This document shows, piece by piece, positions 33,731-42,990 of a stretch of 64,000 bases of DNA. The stretch covers positions 1 through 64,000 of the forward strand of contig JAQGPA010000073.1 in the NCBI GenBank assembly GCA_028293325.1. The letters run 5' to 3'. Source of the stretch: Pedosphaera sp. (GTDB taxonomy: Bacteria; Verrucomicrobiota; Verrucomicrobiia; Limisphaerales; Pedosphaeraceae). Position 1 is the stretch's first letter. Every line of letters begins with the position of its first letter. The notes beneath the pieces are model-generated. The model saw nothing but the letters and a program-made list of their open reading frames with translations, searched no databases and was not told the DNA's origin. The position numbers and the translations under genes are program-made.

Positions 33731-35734
33731 CTATTTCGGCAGGACAATTTCCACGCTGCCTCCGGCCGGTATGATGCGTTTTATCGCGCGATGATGCGCC
33801 GGATAAATGATGACTTTCCGGTCTTTGCCCGCGCGTTCCACCACTACGTCAAAGTCCCGGCCAAAGGCACGCACGGAACGCAAGGCCATGTGGTCCCAGC
33901 CATCCGGCAGGCGCGGCGTGCAACGAAACCGATCCAGTCCGGTGGGCAAAATGCCAAACAAACCCTCCGTATAGATGCGCGCATAAAGTCCACTTTCCGC
34001 CGCCAGGTGGCGCTGTCCCCCTTCGGGATACGCCTCGACCGCGTACGGAACATGATCTCCCAGCAACCGTCGTTGACTATAAGCCGTGAGATAGCGCATG
34101 GCGATCGCCGTCTCGCCCGCCTGGAAAACGCCGCGCAGCCCATAGAGCGTCGAGCGATCCCAGAACGTAAGATCGCCCGCTTGCGTGGCCAAACCATCCG
34201 GCGTCCAGAGGCGCGGAGAAAATAACGCGGCAATCGTTCCGTCTCGGCGCTCCATCAAGCCCATGCACAACGGCAGGCAAATCCAGGAGCGCAACACATC
34301 GTTGCCATCGTAGTAACGATAAGTTTCAAAACCTTCAACTTTCGCGCCGAAAAAGCGCTCAATCGCCTTGGACAATTCACCGGCGCGCGCATCATAAACT
34401 TTTGCCTCGTCCTCCCTGCCCAACGCGCGGCCCAGATCCGCCGCGGAGCGCAGACCGCCGTAGGTCAAACACGCGGTGGAGAGGTTCGCCTTGCCGGCAG
34501 GGAACCGGCCTTCGAGTTCATCCTTGTCGGACGCAATCACCCCATCCGGCGTGGTCTGGCGGCGGCAATATTCGAGACACCAACCGATGGCCGGCCAGAG
34601 TTCCTCGGCAATCTCTTTATCACCCCGCGCCAGGCAGAAGCGCGCCGCCCCATAAGCATACATGGCCGCATCGCCGCGATCGCCCGCGCCTTCCCAAATG
34701 TCCACCCCCTCAGCAACGATGGAAGAGGGTATCCGATAATAATTCGGCCCCATGAAAGGCTGGTAAATGCGGTAGGTGTTCAGTGAGGCGTCGTTGCCGC
34801 CGGTGTCACCGAGAAACGGGAAGAATGGTCCGGCATACTCGACATTATCATTGCACCAGGCCGCGGCATAATAAGACAAGCCGCCCGGGCCCAACATCAG
34901 GCCGCCGCGCGTGGCATAGATGCTTTCTGCGACCCGCACTTTGGCAAAGTCAAAGGTGCGATTGAGGACTGGATCCGGCGTTTCCAGCCGCAACGCATTC
35001 TGGACTGATGCCACAAACGCGCGACGCTTCCCCTCTTCTTCCGCCGCATTGAGCCGCAGCACCGGTTCATTGGCAATGCGTCCGCTGAACGTGACATTGA
35101 AGGAGAGCTCCTTGCCCGCTCCCAGGCGAACCGACGCGGGCGCATCATGTCCAACTTCCAAAAGGCAAACACCAAAAGGACCGCGTTCCGTGGCGCTTAA
35201 CGTGAGTGCATCAATGGCAACCGTAACCGGCGTGGCTCCCGTATTGCGGAGCTTCCAACGGTCAATCGTCGCCCTGCGTTCCGTCGTTGGGAAAACGATG
35301 CGTTCGACCTGAATTTTCGGGCCAGCCTGGCCGCGAATGGTCAGGGTGCCATCCAGAGTGATGGACTGCACTTTTACCGGCCCCAGAGACTGGCCATCCA
35401 CCGTAATGACAGGCTCAGCCTCCGCCGCATATTTATGGATGATACTGCCATGTGTGTCGTTGGGAAATTTGCGCAAGGTCGGCCAAACAATGCTCCGGCT
35501 CACCGTGAGCGCGCCATTGGTATCGACTTCGTAGTTGAACACCTGCGACACCAACCGCCCGCTTTGCTCAATGAAATCCTTGTGCGGCAAATTGGCATCG
35601 GCCGCGACCTTCCAGACGATGGAGCGACGGTCGCCCAATGCCCAACGGTCTGACGGGGGCGTGTCGGTCTCGGCGGCAAACAATGGCGTAGCGGCGAGCA
35701 TCGCCAGCAGAAACGCGGATCGCATCGAAATCAT
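33731..35734 (-). CDS. Exported six-hairpin glycosidase-like protein
   Basis: 667 residues with a signal peptide (AFLLAMLAATPLFAAET) and an AGGA site upstream of the ATG. The N-terminal 270 residues form a beta-sandwich. The rest looks like an (alpha/alpha)6 toroid: AWCNDNVEYAGPFFPFLGDTGGNDASLNTYRIYQPFMGP, GAGDRGDAAMYAYGAARFCLARGDKEIAEELWPAIGWCLEYC, KANLSTACLTYGGLRSAADLGRALG and a C-terminal beta-domain with PRLPDGWDHMALRSVRAFGRDFDVVVE. This arrangement is shared by GH78 rhamnosidases, GH63 and GH95. I could not assign a CAZy family. Together with the downstream rhodanese and GH95 genes it forms a likely polysaccharide-degradation transcript. No transporter or SusC/D-like protein is nearby. 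Confidence 0.82.
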   Translation of the reverse strand: MISMRSAFLLAMLAATPLFAAETDTPPSDRWALGDRRSIVWKVAADANLPHKDFIEQSGRLVSQVFNYEVDTNGALTVSRSIVWPTLRKFPNDTHGSIIHKYAAEAEPVITVDGQSLGPVKVQSITLDGTLTIRGQAGPKIQVERIVFPTTERRATIDRWKLRNTGATPVTVAIDALTLSATERGPFGVCLLEVGHDAPASVRLGAGKELSFNVTFSGRIANEPVLRLNAAEEEGKRRAFVASVQNALRLETPDPVLNRTFDFAKVRVAESIYATRGGLMLGPGGLSYYAAAWCNDNVEYAGPFFPFLGDTGGNDASLNTYRIYQPFMGPNYYRIPSSIVAEGVDIWEGAGDRGDAAMYAYGAARFCLARGDKEIAEELWPAIGWCLEYCRRQTTPDGVIASDKDELEGRFPAGKANLSTACLTYGGLRSAADLGRALGREDEAKVYDARAGELSKAIERFFGAKVEGFETYRYYDGNDVLRSWICLPLCMGLMERRDGTIAALFSPRLWTPDGLATQAGDLTFWDRSTLYGLRGVFQAGETAIAMRYLTAYSQRRLLGDHVPYAVEAYPEGGQRHLAAESGLYARIYTEGLFGILPTGLDRFRCTPRLPDGWDHMALRSVRAFGRDFDVVVERAGKDRKVIIYPAHHRAIKRIIPAGGSVEIVLPK

Positions 35735-35884
35735 GAGACCATCCTAGCCGCATTTGGCAGCCGCAATCAAGCCCCGCCAGTCATGGCATGCGCTCGTTGC
35801 CGCATATTGTGAGAGAAAGAGCGGAAAGGGATTTTTCGGCTTTTGCTTTGGCTCAATGGGCTTTACTCTACCGGAGATTGAAAC

Positions 35885-37300
35885 ATGGCCTTAAAATTCT
35901 TTAACACGTTAACACGCTCCGTCGAGGAGTTCGTGCCGCTGGATCCCGCTGGTAAACAAGTGGGCATGTATTGCTGTGGCCCCACCGTGCATGACTCGGC
36001 GCACATCGGCAATTTTCGGACGTTTGTCTTTGCCGACCTCGTGCGACGTTACCTGACGTTCAAGGGACTCACCGTCCGTCACGTCATGAACATCACCGAC
36101 GTGGAGGACAAAATCATCGCCCGGGTGCGGGCGGCCAATGTTTCTCTGCGGGAATATACGGGTAAATATGAGGCGGCATTTTTTGAGGATTTAAAGATAC
36201 TCAGCTGCCTGCCGCCGCACGATACCCCGCGTGCCACGGAATTCATTCCCGAAATCATCGCCCTGGTGGAAAAATTGATGGCGCGCGGCCTGGCCTACAA
36301 GGCCACGGACGGCTCGGTTTATTTCAGCATCGATAAGTATCGCGGCTGCGGCTGCGTCTATGGTCAGTTGCTCAAGCTGAATTTCGATGAGATGCGCGCC
36401 GGCGAACGGGTGAAAAGCGACGAGTATGCCAAGGAATCGGTCGCGGACTTCGCGCTCTGGAAGGCGCGGGTGCCGGAAGACGGCGCGGTGTTCTGGCCCA
36501 GTCCGTGGGGCGAAGGCCGGCCTGGTTGGCATATTGAGTGCAGCGCCATGGCCATGAAATTGCTCGGACCAAGTTTTGATTTGCATCTCGGGGGCGAGGA
36601 TTTGATCTTCCCGCATCACGAGGACGAAATCGCCCAGAGCGAAGGCGCCCATTTGCAACCGCCGGGCCAACGCTTCGTGAAACATTGGATGCACGGGGCG
36701 CATTTGCTCGTCGAGGGGAAAAAGATGAGCAAGTCGCTGGGGAATTTTTACGTCCTGCGCGATCTGACGGCCAAAGGTTTTACGGGACGCGAAATTCGTT
36801 ACCTGCTGCTCTCAGCGCATTATCGGGGAACGTTTAATTTTACGCTGGATGGCTTGCATAGCGCGCGGACCTCCCTGGCGCGCATCGACGAATGCCTGAC
36901 CAAGCTGCGCGAAGTGGCCGGCCATGCCGAAGCGCCTGCGGAAGCCTCCTTGGTGACGGCCGTCTCCGCTGCGCTGGACGAGGACTTGAACATCTCCGCC
37001 GCGTGGGGCGCCATCTTTGAATGGGTTGGGCAAATGAACGTTCAACTGGCGGCAAACTCGTTGACGCCTGCGCAAGCCGCCGCTGCCCTGGCCGCATGGC
37101 GCACCGTGGATGCCGTGCTCGGCGTGGGCGCCGCCCCGGAGGCTGAAGTTCCGGCAGAACTCGCCGCCTTGCTCGAACAACGCCAGGCCGCCCGCAAAGC
37201 CAAAGACTTCAAACGCTCCGACGCCATTCGCGATGAACTAAAAGCCAAAGGCTGGGTGATTGAAGATACTCCCAAGGGGCCACGATTCAAAAAGCTTTGA
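35885..37300 (+). CDS. cysS: Cysteinyl-tRNA synthetase
   Basis: 471 residues, standard length for CysRS. Class I motifs: HIGN within DSAHIGNFRTFVFADLVRRYL, and KMSKS in GKKMSKSLGN. Zinc ligands are the Cys in MYCCGPT (about 28-30), the Cys in WHIECSAMAM and the His/Glu of GGEDLIFPHHEDE. The C-terminal helical domain ends in RQAARKAKDFKRSDAIRDELKAKGWVIEDTPKGP, the usual DALR-type end. It starts at ATG 35885 with GGAG ten bases upstream. The 150-bp gap to the divergent glycosidase gene should hold its promoter. The DUF1573-cytochrome gene follows after 24 bp. Confidence 0.97.
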   Translation: MALKFFNTLTRSVEEFVPLDPAGKQVGMYCCGPTVHDSAHIGNFRTFVFADLVRRYLTFKGLTVRHVMNITDVEDKIIARVRAANVSLREYTGKYEAAFFEDLKILSCLPPHDTPRATEFIPEIIALVEKLMARGLAYKATDGSVYFSIDKYRGCGCVYGQLLKLNFDEMRAGERVKSDEYAKESVADFALWKARVPEDGAVFWPSPWGEGRPGWHIECSAMAMKLLGPSFDLHLGGEDLIFPHHEDEIAQSEGAHLQPPGQRFVKHWMHGAHLLVEGKKMSKSLGNFYVLRDLTAKGFTGREIRYLLLSAHYRGTFNFTLDGLHSARTSLARIDECLTKLREVAGHAEAPAEASLVTAVSAALDEDLNISAAWGAIFEWVGQMNVQLAANSLTPAQAAAALAAWRTVDAVLGVGAAPEAEVPAELAALLEQRQAARKAKDFKRSDAIRDELKAKGWVIEDTPKGPRFKKL

Positions 37301-37324
37301 TTTTCCCGCTCAACACAACCGCCC

Positions 37325-38200
37325 ATGAGCAAATATTACTCGTCAACCCAACAGCGTCTGACTAAGTTGACCGATAATTTTTCTTTTATGCGGTTATTGA
37401 TGTTCCTCAGTTTAATGATGCTGGTCGGGTGTGCCTTGCCCAAGCCCGCGACGACCACGCCCCCCGTGGTGCCCGTAGCCTCCGCCACTTCCGCGGAGCC
37501 GCTGGTTTGGGATGCGTCGACCAAGGAATACACCGCCAAAAACGGCGATATCGCCGCGCATCTCTTCTTTGCCGTCACCAATGTTTCGCAAGCCGATGTT
37601 CTAATCACAGAAGTGACCACTTCCTGCGGTTGCACAGTTGCCAGGTTGCCGAGCGATCCGTGGCGTTTGACGCCCAAAGCTGGCGGCCGCATCCAGGTGG
37701 TGGTGGATTTGCGCGGAAAGTCCGGGGAATTGTTTAAAGGAATCGTGGTGCAATCTCCAACCGCCCCCAAACAATTAAACGTGAGGGTCATCATGCCTCC
37801 CGGCTTCACCAACGGCCTCAACCCCACCATGGCGGACCGGCTCTTCAATCAGGAAATGTCTCAGGCAGATCGACAGTCGGTTTTCAAGGGAAGTTGCGTG
37901 AAATGCCATCTCGAACCGGCCTTTGGCAAAAACGGCGCGGCCTTATATCAGGTGGCGTGCGGGATTTGCCACGACGCAACACATCGTGCCACGATGGTGC
38001 CAGACCTGAAAACGCTGCACCGGAAAATGGACCAGGATTACTGGAAGAATTGGGTGACCCACGGCAAGGAAGGGACGCTGATGCCCGCGTTTACCGCAAA
38101 GGAAGGCGGGCCGCTGGACGATCAGCAAATTGCCTCTCTCGTCACCTATCTGGAAACCCAATATCCCCAACCAAAAATCGCGCCGGCCAAAAAAGATTAA
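37325..38200 (+). CDS. DUF1573-cytochrome c lipoprotein
   Basis: 291 residues. Lipobox LVGC at 33-36 follows a hydrophobic stretch; an ATG at 37388 would give a more ordinary lipoprotein signal, so the first 21 residues may not be translated. A DUF1573 domain occupies about 60-160 and holds the characteristic TTSCGCTVARLP (Cys101/Cys103). It is followed by a c-type cytochrome with two haem-type motifs, CVKCH (191-195) and CGICH (212-216), and an axial-ligand-like MPAF near 253. DUF1573 modules are common in Bacteroidetes, Planctomycetes and Verrucomicrobia, with no known activity. The fusion suggests an electron-transfer lipoprotein facing the periplasm. It is 24 bp downstream of cysS. Confidence 0.9.
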   Translation: MSKYYSSTQQRLTKLTDNFSFMRLLMFLSLMMLVGCALPKPATTTPPVVPVASATSAEPLVWDASTKEYTAKNGDIAAHLFFAVTNVSQADVLITEVTTSCGCTVARLPSDPWRLTPKAGGRIQVVVDLRGKSGELFKGIVVQSPTAPKQLNVRVIMPPGFTNGLNPTMADRLFNQEMSQADRQSVFKGSCVKCHLEPAFGKNGAALYQVACGICHDATHRATMVPDLKTLHRKMDQDYWKNWVTHGKEGTLMPAFTAKEGGPLDDQQIASLVTYLETQYPQPKIAPAKKD

Positions 38201-38263
38201 GATGAGGACGGAACCGGCCACACTTTTAGCGGATTGCCTGCGAGTCCGGGCCGACATCACTGC

Positions 38264-38914
38264 ATGAAAGGATTGCTGATTTCATTTGAAGGCACGGAAG
38301 GCTGCGGCAAATCAACCCAGATTGCGCTGCTCGCGGAGCGGCTGCACGCCCTAGGGCGCACCGTGCGCCTCGTGCGGGAGCCGGGCGGCACGCCCATTGG
38401 CGAGGAGATTCGTCATACCCTCAAGCACAGTGACAAAAATCACGCCATGACGGCGGAAGCGGAGTTGTTGCTGATGAATGCCAGTCGCGCGCAATTGGTG
38501 CGCGAAATCATCCGTCCGGCACTTGCGGCGGGTGAAATCGTTTTGTGCGATCGCTATTATGATTCGACCTCGGCGTATCAGGGTTACGGACGCGGACTGG
38601 ATTTGAAGTTGGTCTCGGCGGTGATTGATTTTGCCGTTGGCGAAACCCGCCCGCACCTCACGCTATTGCTGCAAGTACCGGCTGAAGTGAGCGCGGCGCG
38701 GCTGGCTTCGCGCCAATCCACCTTGCCCTTCATCCGTGACCGAATCGAGGAAGCCGACCGCGATTTCTTTGAACGGGTGGTGAAGGGATACCAGGCGATT
38801 GCGGCCGCCGACCCACAGCGGGTCAAAATAATCAATGCGACCGATACGGTGGCGGCCGTCGGTGCCGGCATCTGGCAGCAGTTGGAACCTTTGCTGGCCG
38901 GCAGCCAAGGTTGA
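38264..38914 (+). CDS. tmk: Thymidylate kinase
   Basis: 216 residues from the ATG at 38264; a TTG at 38234 would add ten without a family match. Tmk phosphorylates dTMP to dTDP. The P-loop FEGTEGCGKST is near 7-17, the substrate motif VLCDRYYDSTSAYQGYGRG near 91-109, and the LID region has RDRIEEADRDFFERVVKGY. The RLVREPGGTPIGEEIR region matches the DR(E)PGG motif. It is the second gene after cysS on this strand, 63 bp after the DUF1573 gene. holB is often the neighbour but is not seen here. Confidence 0.96.
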   Translation: MKGLLISFEGTEGCGKSTQIALLAERLHALGRTVRLVREPGGTPIGEEIRHTLKHSDKNHAMTAEAELLLMNASRAQLVREIIRPALAAGEIVLCDRYYDSTSAYQGYGRGLDLKLVSAVIDFAVGETRPHLTLLLQVPAEVSAARLASRQSTLPFIRDRIEEADRDFFERVVKGYQAIAAADPQRVKIINATDTVAAVGAGIWQQLEPLLAGSQG

Positions 38915-39014
38915 GGCGGTTAAACGCGCCGTCGAATTAATAAAACGTTGCTTTTCAATTTGTCAGAAATCCATTAAGATTGGGTGGTTAGCAAGAAAGG
39001 CCGGGAAACACAAT

Positions 39015-39347
39015 ATGATCGAAGACACGCTCGCAAAAATCGAAGCCCGGATTCAAAGCACCGACGCCATCAATGAGGACAAGCGGCGGGAGCTGCAACA
39101 GTTGCTCGCGACGTTGAAGTCGGAAGTCGCCGGCCTGTCGAAAACTCACGCCGAACAGGCGCAAAGCATCGCCGGCTTGACCGAGGTCTCAACCCGCGAA
39201 GCCACCCGGAAACAACAAAACCCCCAGCTATTAAAAGACTCGCTGAAAGGGCTGACTTCCTCAGTCGAAGAATTTGAGACTTCCCATCCCAGGTTGGTCC
39301 AGATTGTAAACTCCATCAGCAATACCCTGTCGAATTTGGGCATTTAG
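39015..39347 (+). CDS. DUF4404 family small protein
   Basis: 110 residues from the ATG at 39015; the open frame continues upstream inside tmk but without meaning. It is helical: IEDTLAKIEARIQSTDAINEDKRRELQQLLATLKSEVAGL forms a coiled coil, and the C-terminus SVEEFETSHPRLVQIVNSISNTLSNLGI carries the FExxHPxLxxxxNxxxxxLxxxGI pattern that I associate with DUF4404. Members are small cytosolic proteins of unknown role. There is no signal peptide. It stands alone between tmk and the convergent plsC gene. Confidence 0.8.
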   Translation: MIEDTLAKIEARIQSTDAINEDKRRELQQLLATLKSEVAGLSKTHAEQAQSIAGLTEVSTREATRKQQNPQLLKDSLKGLTSSVEEFETSHPRLVQIVNSISNTLSNLGI

Positions 39348-39371
39348 CGCATCGCCGACGCGGTAACGGAC

Positions 39372-40025
39372 TTACGGAAAGGTTGTCTTGTCTTCGGCGG
39401 GCTCCAATTTCGCAATGGCCGCCATGATTTCATCCGCGACTTGCTGATAAATTTCCTTGAGCCGCGGCTTGGCACAACTTTTCGCCTCCGCCCGCAGTTG
39501 TTCGAAATACATCGGGCGGCCATACTTCACCACCACCTGATGCGGTCTCGGAAAGCGCACGTCGCGCCCCCACGCTTCGAAGGTTCCAAAAACCCGCACC
39601 GGCACCACGGGCGCATCCGACTTGATGACGGTCAAGCCTATGCCCGAACGGGCGGCTTGCAGGCTGCCATCGCGCGTGCGCGTCCCCTCCGGAAACAGAA
39701 TAATCGCGCCGCCTGCGTGCAGGCGGTCAATGATGGCCTTCAATCCGGCGGCACCGCCGCCATCACGATCCACCGGCACGGCATTCACGCTGCGCAGAAT
39801 CCACCCCAATAGCGGAATGCGGAAAAGTGATTTTCGCGCGAGATAATTAATGTCCCGCGGCAAAGCCGAACCCACCAGCGGCGGGTCGAGAAAGCTGGCG
39901 TGATTGGCGGCCAATATCACCCCGCCTTTTAGCGGCACCCGCTCGTTATTATAAACCCGCCAGCGGAAATAGGTGGCAAACAGCAGCCGGTAGCAGCTCC
40001 AGCCGATGAAATAACAGAGGTTCAT
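39372..40025 (-). CDS. plsC: 1-acyl-sn-glycerol-3-phosphate acyltransferase
   Basis: 217 residues. PlsC converts lysophosphatidic acid to phosphatidic acid at the inner membrane. The four acyltransferase blocks are visible: block I NHASFLDPP (about 41-49, the HX4D motif in slightly different form), block II INYLARKSLFRIPLLGWILRS, block III FPEGTRTRDGSL near 116-127 and block IV APVVPVRVFG. An N-terminal hydrophobic stretch (YFIGWSCYRLLFATYF) can anchor the protein. Its ATG overlaps the cmk stop (ATGA). It is the last gene of the tyrA-aroA-cmk-plsC run. Confidence 0.95.
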   Translation of the reverse strand: MNLCYFIGWSCYRLLFATYFRWRVYNNERVPLKGGVILAANHASFLDPPLVGSALPRDINYLARKSLFRIPLLGWILRSVNAVPVDRDGGGAAGLKAIIDRLHAGGAIILFPEGTRTRDGSLQAARSGIGLTVIKSDAPVVPVRVFGTFEAWGRDVRFPRPHQVVVKYGRPMYFEQLRAEAKSCAKPRLKEIYQQVADEIMAAIAKLEPAEDKTTFP

Positions 40026-40687
40026 TTCCTTGCCGCCAGCCGGTCTTTCATCCGTTCCTGAATATCTTCGATGATGATTCGGCTGGTCTCCTCCGCCGTC
40101 ATGCCGGAATTATTGATCACCTTGGCGCCGAGGGCGATCATGAGCGGCGCGGCGGCGCGCTGGCTGTCGCGCTGATCGCGGGCGGCAAGATTTTCATGCA
40201 CGCCTTCGGCGGCGCGGCGCTTGGAACGCTCATCCAACTCGGCGTCCAGATAATACTTAAAATCGGTTTCCGGAAAAACATTGGTGCCGATGTCACGGCC
40301 TTCCATCACCAGATTGCCGAACTGGATGCACTCACGCTGCTTTTTCTTCATCCATTCCCGCACTTTGGCGACGGAAGCCACGTGGGAAACCGCCGCGCTC
40401 GTCTCCGCTGTGCGAATTTCCCGGCCCGGATAACGGCCGTCCACCAGCAAATGCACCTGGTTATCGACGCATTCCAGCGCGGTCTTCCATTTTCGACAAA
40501 GGGTCGCGACGGACTTTTCATCGTTCACATCCACCTTCTTCTGGAGGCAATACCATGCCAGGGTGCGGTACATCGCGCCCGTGTCCACGTAAACGAATCC
40601 CAGCGCCTTGGCCACCATTTTGGCATTGGTGCTCTTGCCGCTGGCGCTCGTCCCATCAATTGCTATGACTGTCGGCCTTTTATTCAA
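40022..40687 (-). CDS. cmk: Cytidylate kinase
   Basis: 221 residues. Cmk makes CDP/dCDP from CMP/dCMP and ATP. The first codon of the sensible frame is TTG at 40687 (MNKRPTVIAIDG); no ATG fits the P-loop start. P-loop AIDGTSASGKSTNAKMVA near 9-26, then VYVDTGAMYRTLAWYCLQ, then EGRDIGTNVFPETDFKYYLDAELDERSKRRAAE, the conserved DIG and LID regions. The C-terminus has the INNSGMTAEETSRII segment. It is 24 bp downstream of aroA and overlaps plsC by 4 bp. aroA-cmk linkage is widely conserved in bacteria; here plsC occupies the place where rpsA often follows. Confidence 0.96.
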   Translation of the reverse strand: MNKRPTVIAIDGTSASGKSTNAKMVAKALGFVYVDTGAMYRTLAWYCLQKKVDVNDEKSVATLCRKWKTALECVDNQVHLLVDGRYPGREIRTAETSAAVSHVASVAKVREWMKKKQRECIQFGNLVMEGRDIGTNVFPETDFKYYLDAELDERSKRRAAEGVHENLAARDQRDSQRAAAPLMIALGAKVINNSGMTAEETSRIIIEDIQERMKDRLAARK

Positions 40688-40711
40688 TGGTCAAAGTCTA
40701 TCGGTTTAATT

Positions 40712-42001
40712 TTATTCTGCGAACAATTCCGCTCCCCGCAAAGCCCGCCCGGTTTTTACGTCCAAAATGCTGGCCCCCAGGCCTGCCGGCGCTGCCGCGG
40801 CCAGTTTCTGGAAAAAATTGGGAAACGTCTTCTTCACGCAAGCAGGATTCTTGATTTTAATCCCCGCAACTTTCAATCCCAGAATTGCAAAACACATCGC
40901 CATCCGATGGTCATTATAAGTCTCAATTTCCGCCCCGTGCAGTGGGGACGGCGAAATTTCCAGCGAATCGCCCGATTCCACCACCTGCGCGCCGCATTTG
41001 GTCGACTCCGTCCGCAGAGCCACCACCCGCTCGCATTCCTGAAGGCGCAGACGCCCCAGTTCGGTAAATTTTGTGGCGTGACTGGCCAGGGGCGCAATGA
41101 CAATCGCAGTCATGATGCTATCGCCCAAATCGCGCTGCCGGGAAACTGGCTGCTCGGGTAAAGGCAGAAATTTCGGGAATCTCGAATCTATCTGCCAGTC
41201 GGAAAGCGGCCAATGGAGAACTTTCACGGTTTGTTCGCTCGCGCTGGCTCGGTCCGGCCACAAACATCCCACCGCCCAAAAATAACTCCCGCTGGAAGCA
41301 TCCGGTTCAATTTGAAACATGCCGCCATTCTTTGGAAATACTCCAATCAATTTATATGTCATGGCGACATACGGCGACTCCTCGGCGTTCTCGCCCACCA
41401 CCTTCACCTGCCAGCCCCCAACTTTGGCGCAGAGCAACAAGGCCGACGCAAATTGCGAGCTTTCCCCGATGTCCACGACGCAACGACCCGCGCGCGGCCC
41501 TTTCCCGTGAATGATCACCGGCAACTTGTCATTGGGTGATTCCACTCCGTAACCCAGTTCGCGCAATGCCTGAAACAGTGCCGCCTTGGGCCGCTCGTGC
41601 ATGCGCGGCACGCCATGCAACCGATAAATACCCTGCCCCAGGCAAACCAACGCCGACAAAAACCGCGCCGCGGTGCCGGCATTACCGACGAATAACTCCA
41701 ATGGTTCCTCCTTCGTGCCAGCACGGGGGATTCTTCCAGCCAAACCCTGCACGGTGATGCTCCGGTTGCAAAACTCTTCCGGATCGGGCCTGACCTGCAC
41801 TGTGAAACCGAGCTTTTGCAGACACTCCACCATCACCTGAGTATCTTCGCTCCAGAGTGCGCCCTCAATCGTGGTCTCCCCGTTGGCCAGCGCCGCCAGG
41901 ATCAACGCCCGGTTTGTAATACTCTTGGAACCCGGCACGGTGATTTCCGCATCCACCGGCTTTGTCAGCGGGACGATTTCAATGAGTTCAGGAAGCGCCA
42001 T
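40712..42001 (-). CDS. aroA: 3-phosphoshikimate 1-carboxyvinyltransferase (EPSP synthase)
   Basis: 429 residues. AroA forms EPSP from shikimate 3-phosphate and PEP, the sixth step to chorismate. Family motifs in order: VPGSKSITNRALILAALANGETTIEGALWSEDT (about 22-54), the LFVGNAGTAARFLSAL segment with RMHERPKAA, SSQFASALLL, the LGDSIMTAIVIAPLA region containing the catalytic Asp, YNDHRMAMCFAILGL and a C-terminal VKKTFPNFFQKL. Its ATG directly abuts the TAA of tyrA (TAAATG), so coupling is tight. cmk follows after 24 bp. The substrate lysine, the arginine residues and the central Asp all look intact. Confidence 0.97.
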   Translation of the reverse strand: MALPELIEIVPLTKPVDAEITVPGSKSITNRALILAALANGETTIEGALWSEDTQVMVECLQKLGFTVQVRPDPEEFCNRSITVQGLAGRIPRAGTKEEPLELFVGNAGTAARFLSALVCLGQGIYRLHGVPRMHERPKAALFQALRELGYGVESPNDKLPVIIHGKGPRAGRCVVDIGESSQFASALLLCAKVGGWQVKVVGENAEESPYVAMTYKLIGVFPKNGGMFQIEPDASSGSYFWAVGCLWPDRASASEQTVKVLHWPLSDWQIDSRFPKFLPLPEQPVSRQRDLGDSIMTAIVIAPLASHATKFTELGRLRLQECERVVALRTESTKCGAQVVESGDSLEISPSPLHGAEIETYNDHRMAMCFAILGLKVAGIKIKNPACVKKTFPNFFQKLAAAAPAGLGASILDVKTGRALRGAELFAE

Positions 42002-42886
42002 TTATTCCAATCCCGGCGAGTTCCCCTGTTCGCACCAACTGTCGCGGCGCTGTTTGGCCTTCTCAAAAAATTCGTCGATGGCTTTGATATCCCCGTTATC
42101 CAATGCCAGCCGGAATTCCTCCAGGTCCTCAATGAACACGCCCAGCACGCGGCTGAGGTTTTTGCGGTTGGCCATCGAAATGTCGCGCCACATCTCCGGC
42201 GAGCCCGATGCCACGCGCGTTGTGTCACGAAAGCCATTGGCGCAAACGATGCCTTGTTCCGGCGGGTGGACCGGGCTGAGCACGTAATTGGCCAGCTCGG
42301 CGGCAACCACATGCGGCAGGTGGCTGGAACGGCTGACCAGATCGTCATGGAGACCGGGTGAAAGTTTCAACGGACGGGCGCCCACTGCCTGCCAAAATTC
42401 TTCAAGTTGCTTCACGGCTTTGGGGTTCGAATTCGACGTGGGAGTAATGAGACAAACCGCCTGCATGAATAAATCCGCCCGCGCCGCGGCAACGCCAATC
42501 TTCTCACCGCCCGCCATGGGATGGCTGCCGACAAAATGCGCGCCCGCGCCCGCCACCAGCAATTCCAGTTCCTCCACCACACTCCCCTTGACGCTGCCCA
42601 CATCGGTGACCACGGCGCCCCGTTTGAGCACCGGCAGCATTTTCTCCGTCAACTCGCGCATCTTCCCCAACGGAGTGCAGAGGATAACCAGGTCGGCGTT
42701 CTCCACGGCGCGTTCCAGCTCACGCGTGGCATGATCGACCACCCCCATTTTTTCGCACTCGGCAATACTGGCGGTGCGGCGCACGTAACCATCCACTTTG
42801 GACGCAAGGCCGCGTTGTTTGATGGCCAGCCCCAAGGAGCCACCCAACAAACCGACGCCGACCAATGTCACTTTCTGCCACTGCAT
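42002..42886 (-). CDS. tyrA: Prephenate dehydrogenase
   Basis: 294 residues from the ATG at 42886, chosen because a Rossmann strand begins there and CAGGGC precedes it; an upstream ATG at 42934 would add 16 residues of no family character. TyrA makes 4-hydroxyphenylpyruvate from prephenate with NAD(P). Motifs: VGVGLLGGSLGLAIKQRGL, VILCTPLGKM, DVGSVKG, GSHPMAGGEKIGVAAARADLF, LPHVVAAELANYVL. No ACT or chorismate mutase domain is fused. It opens the tyrA-aroA-cmk-plsC operon. Confidence 0.95.
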   Translation of the reverse strand: MQWQKVTLVGVGLLGGSLGLAIKQRGLASKVDGYVRRTASIAECEKMGVVDHATRELERAVENADLVILCTPLGKMRELTEKMLPVLKRGAVVTDVGSVKGSVVEELELLVAGAGAHFVGSHPMAGGEKIGVAAARADLFMQAVCLITPTSNSNPKAVKQLEEFWQAVGARPLKLSPGLHDDLVSRSSHLPHVVAAELANYVLSPVHPPEQGIVCANGFRDTTRVASGSPEMWRDISMANRKNLSRVLGVFIEDLEEFRLALDNGDIKAIDEFFEKAKQRRDSWCEQGNSPGLE

Positions 42887-42990
42887 GCCCTGAGGATAGA
42901 GGATAGAGGACGGGTGATGGAAGATAGAAAACACAGCGCGTTTTGCGTCGACTGCGATGCAGCAGAAAGACTAACAGCGAATGGACAGGA

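Noticed and set aside
39015-39347. A longer version of the DUF4404 gene starting inside tmk at 38835
   Set aside because: The extra 60 residues are translated from the tmk coding region in another frame and have no match to the family; the ATG at 39015 fits the family start.
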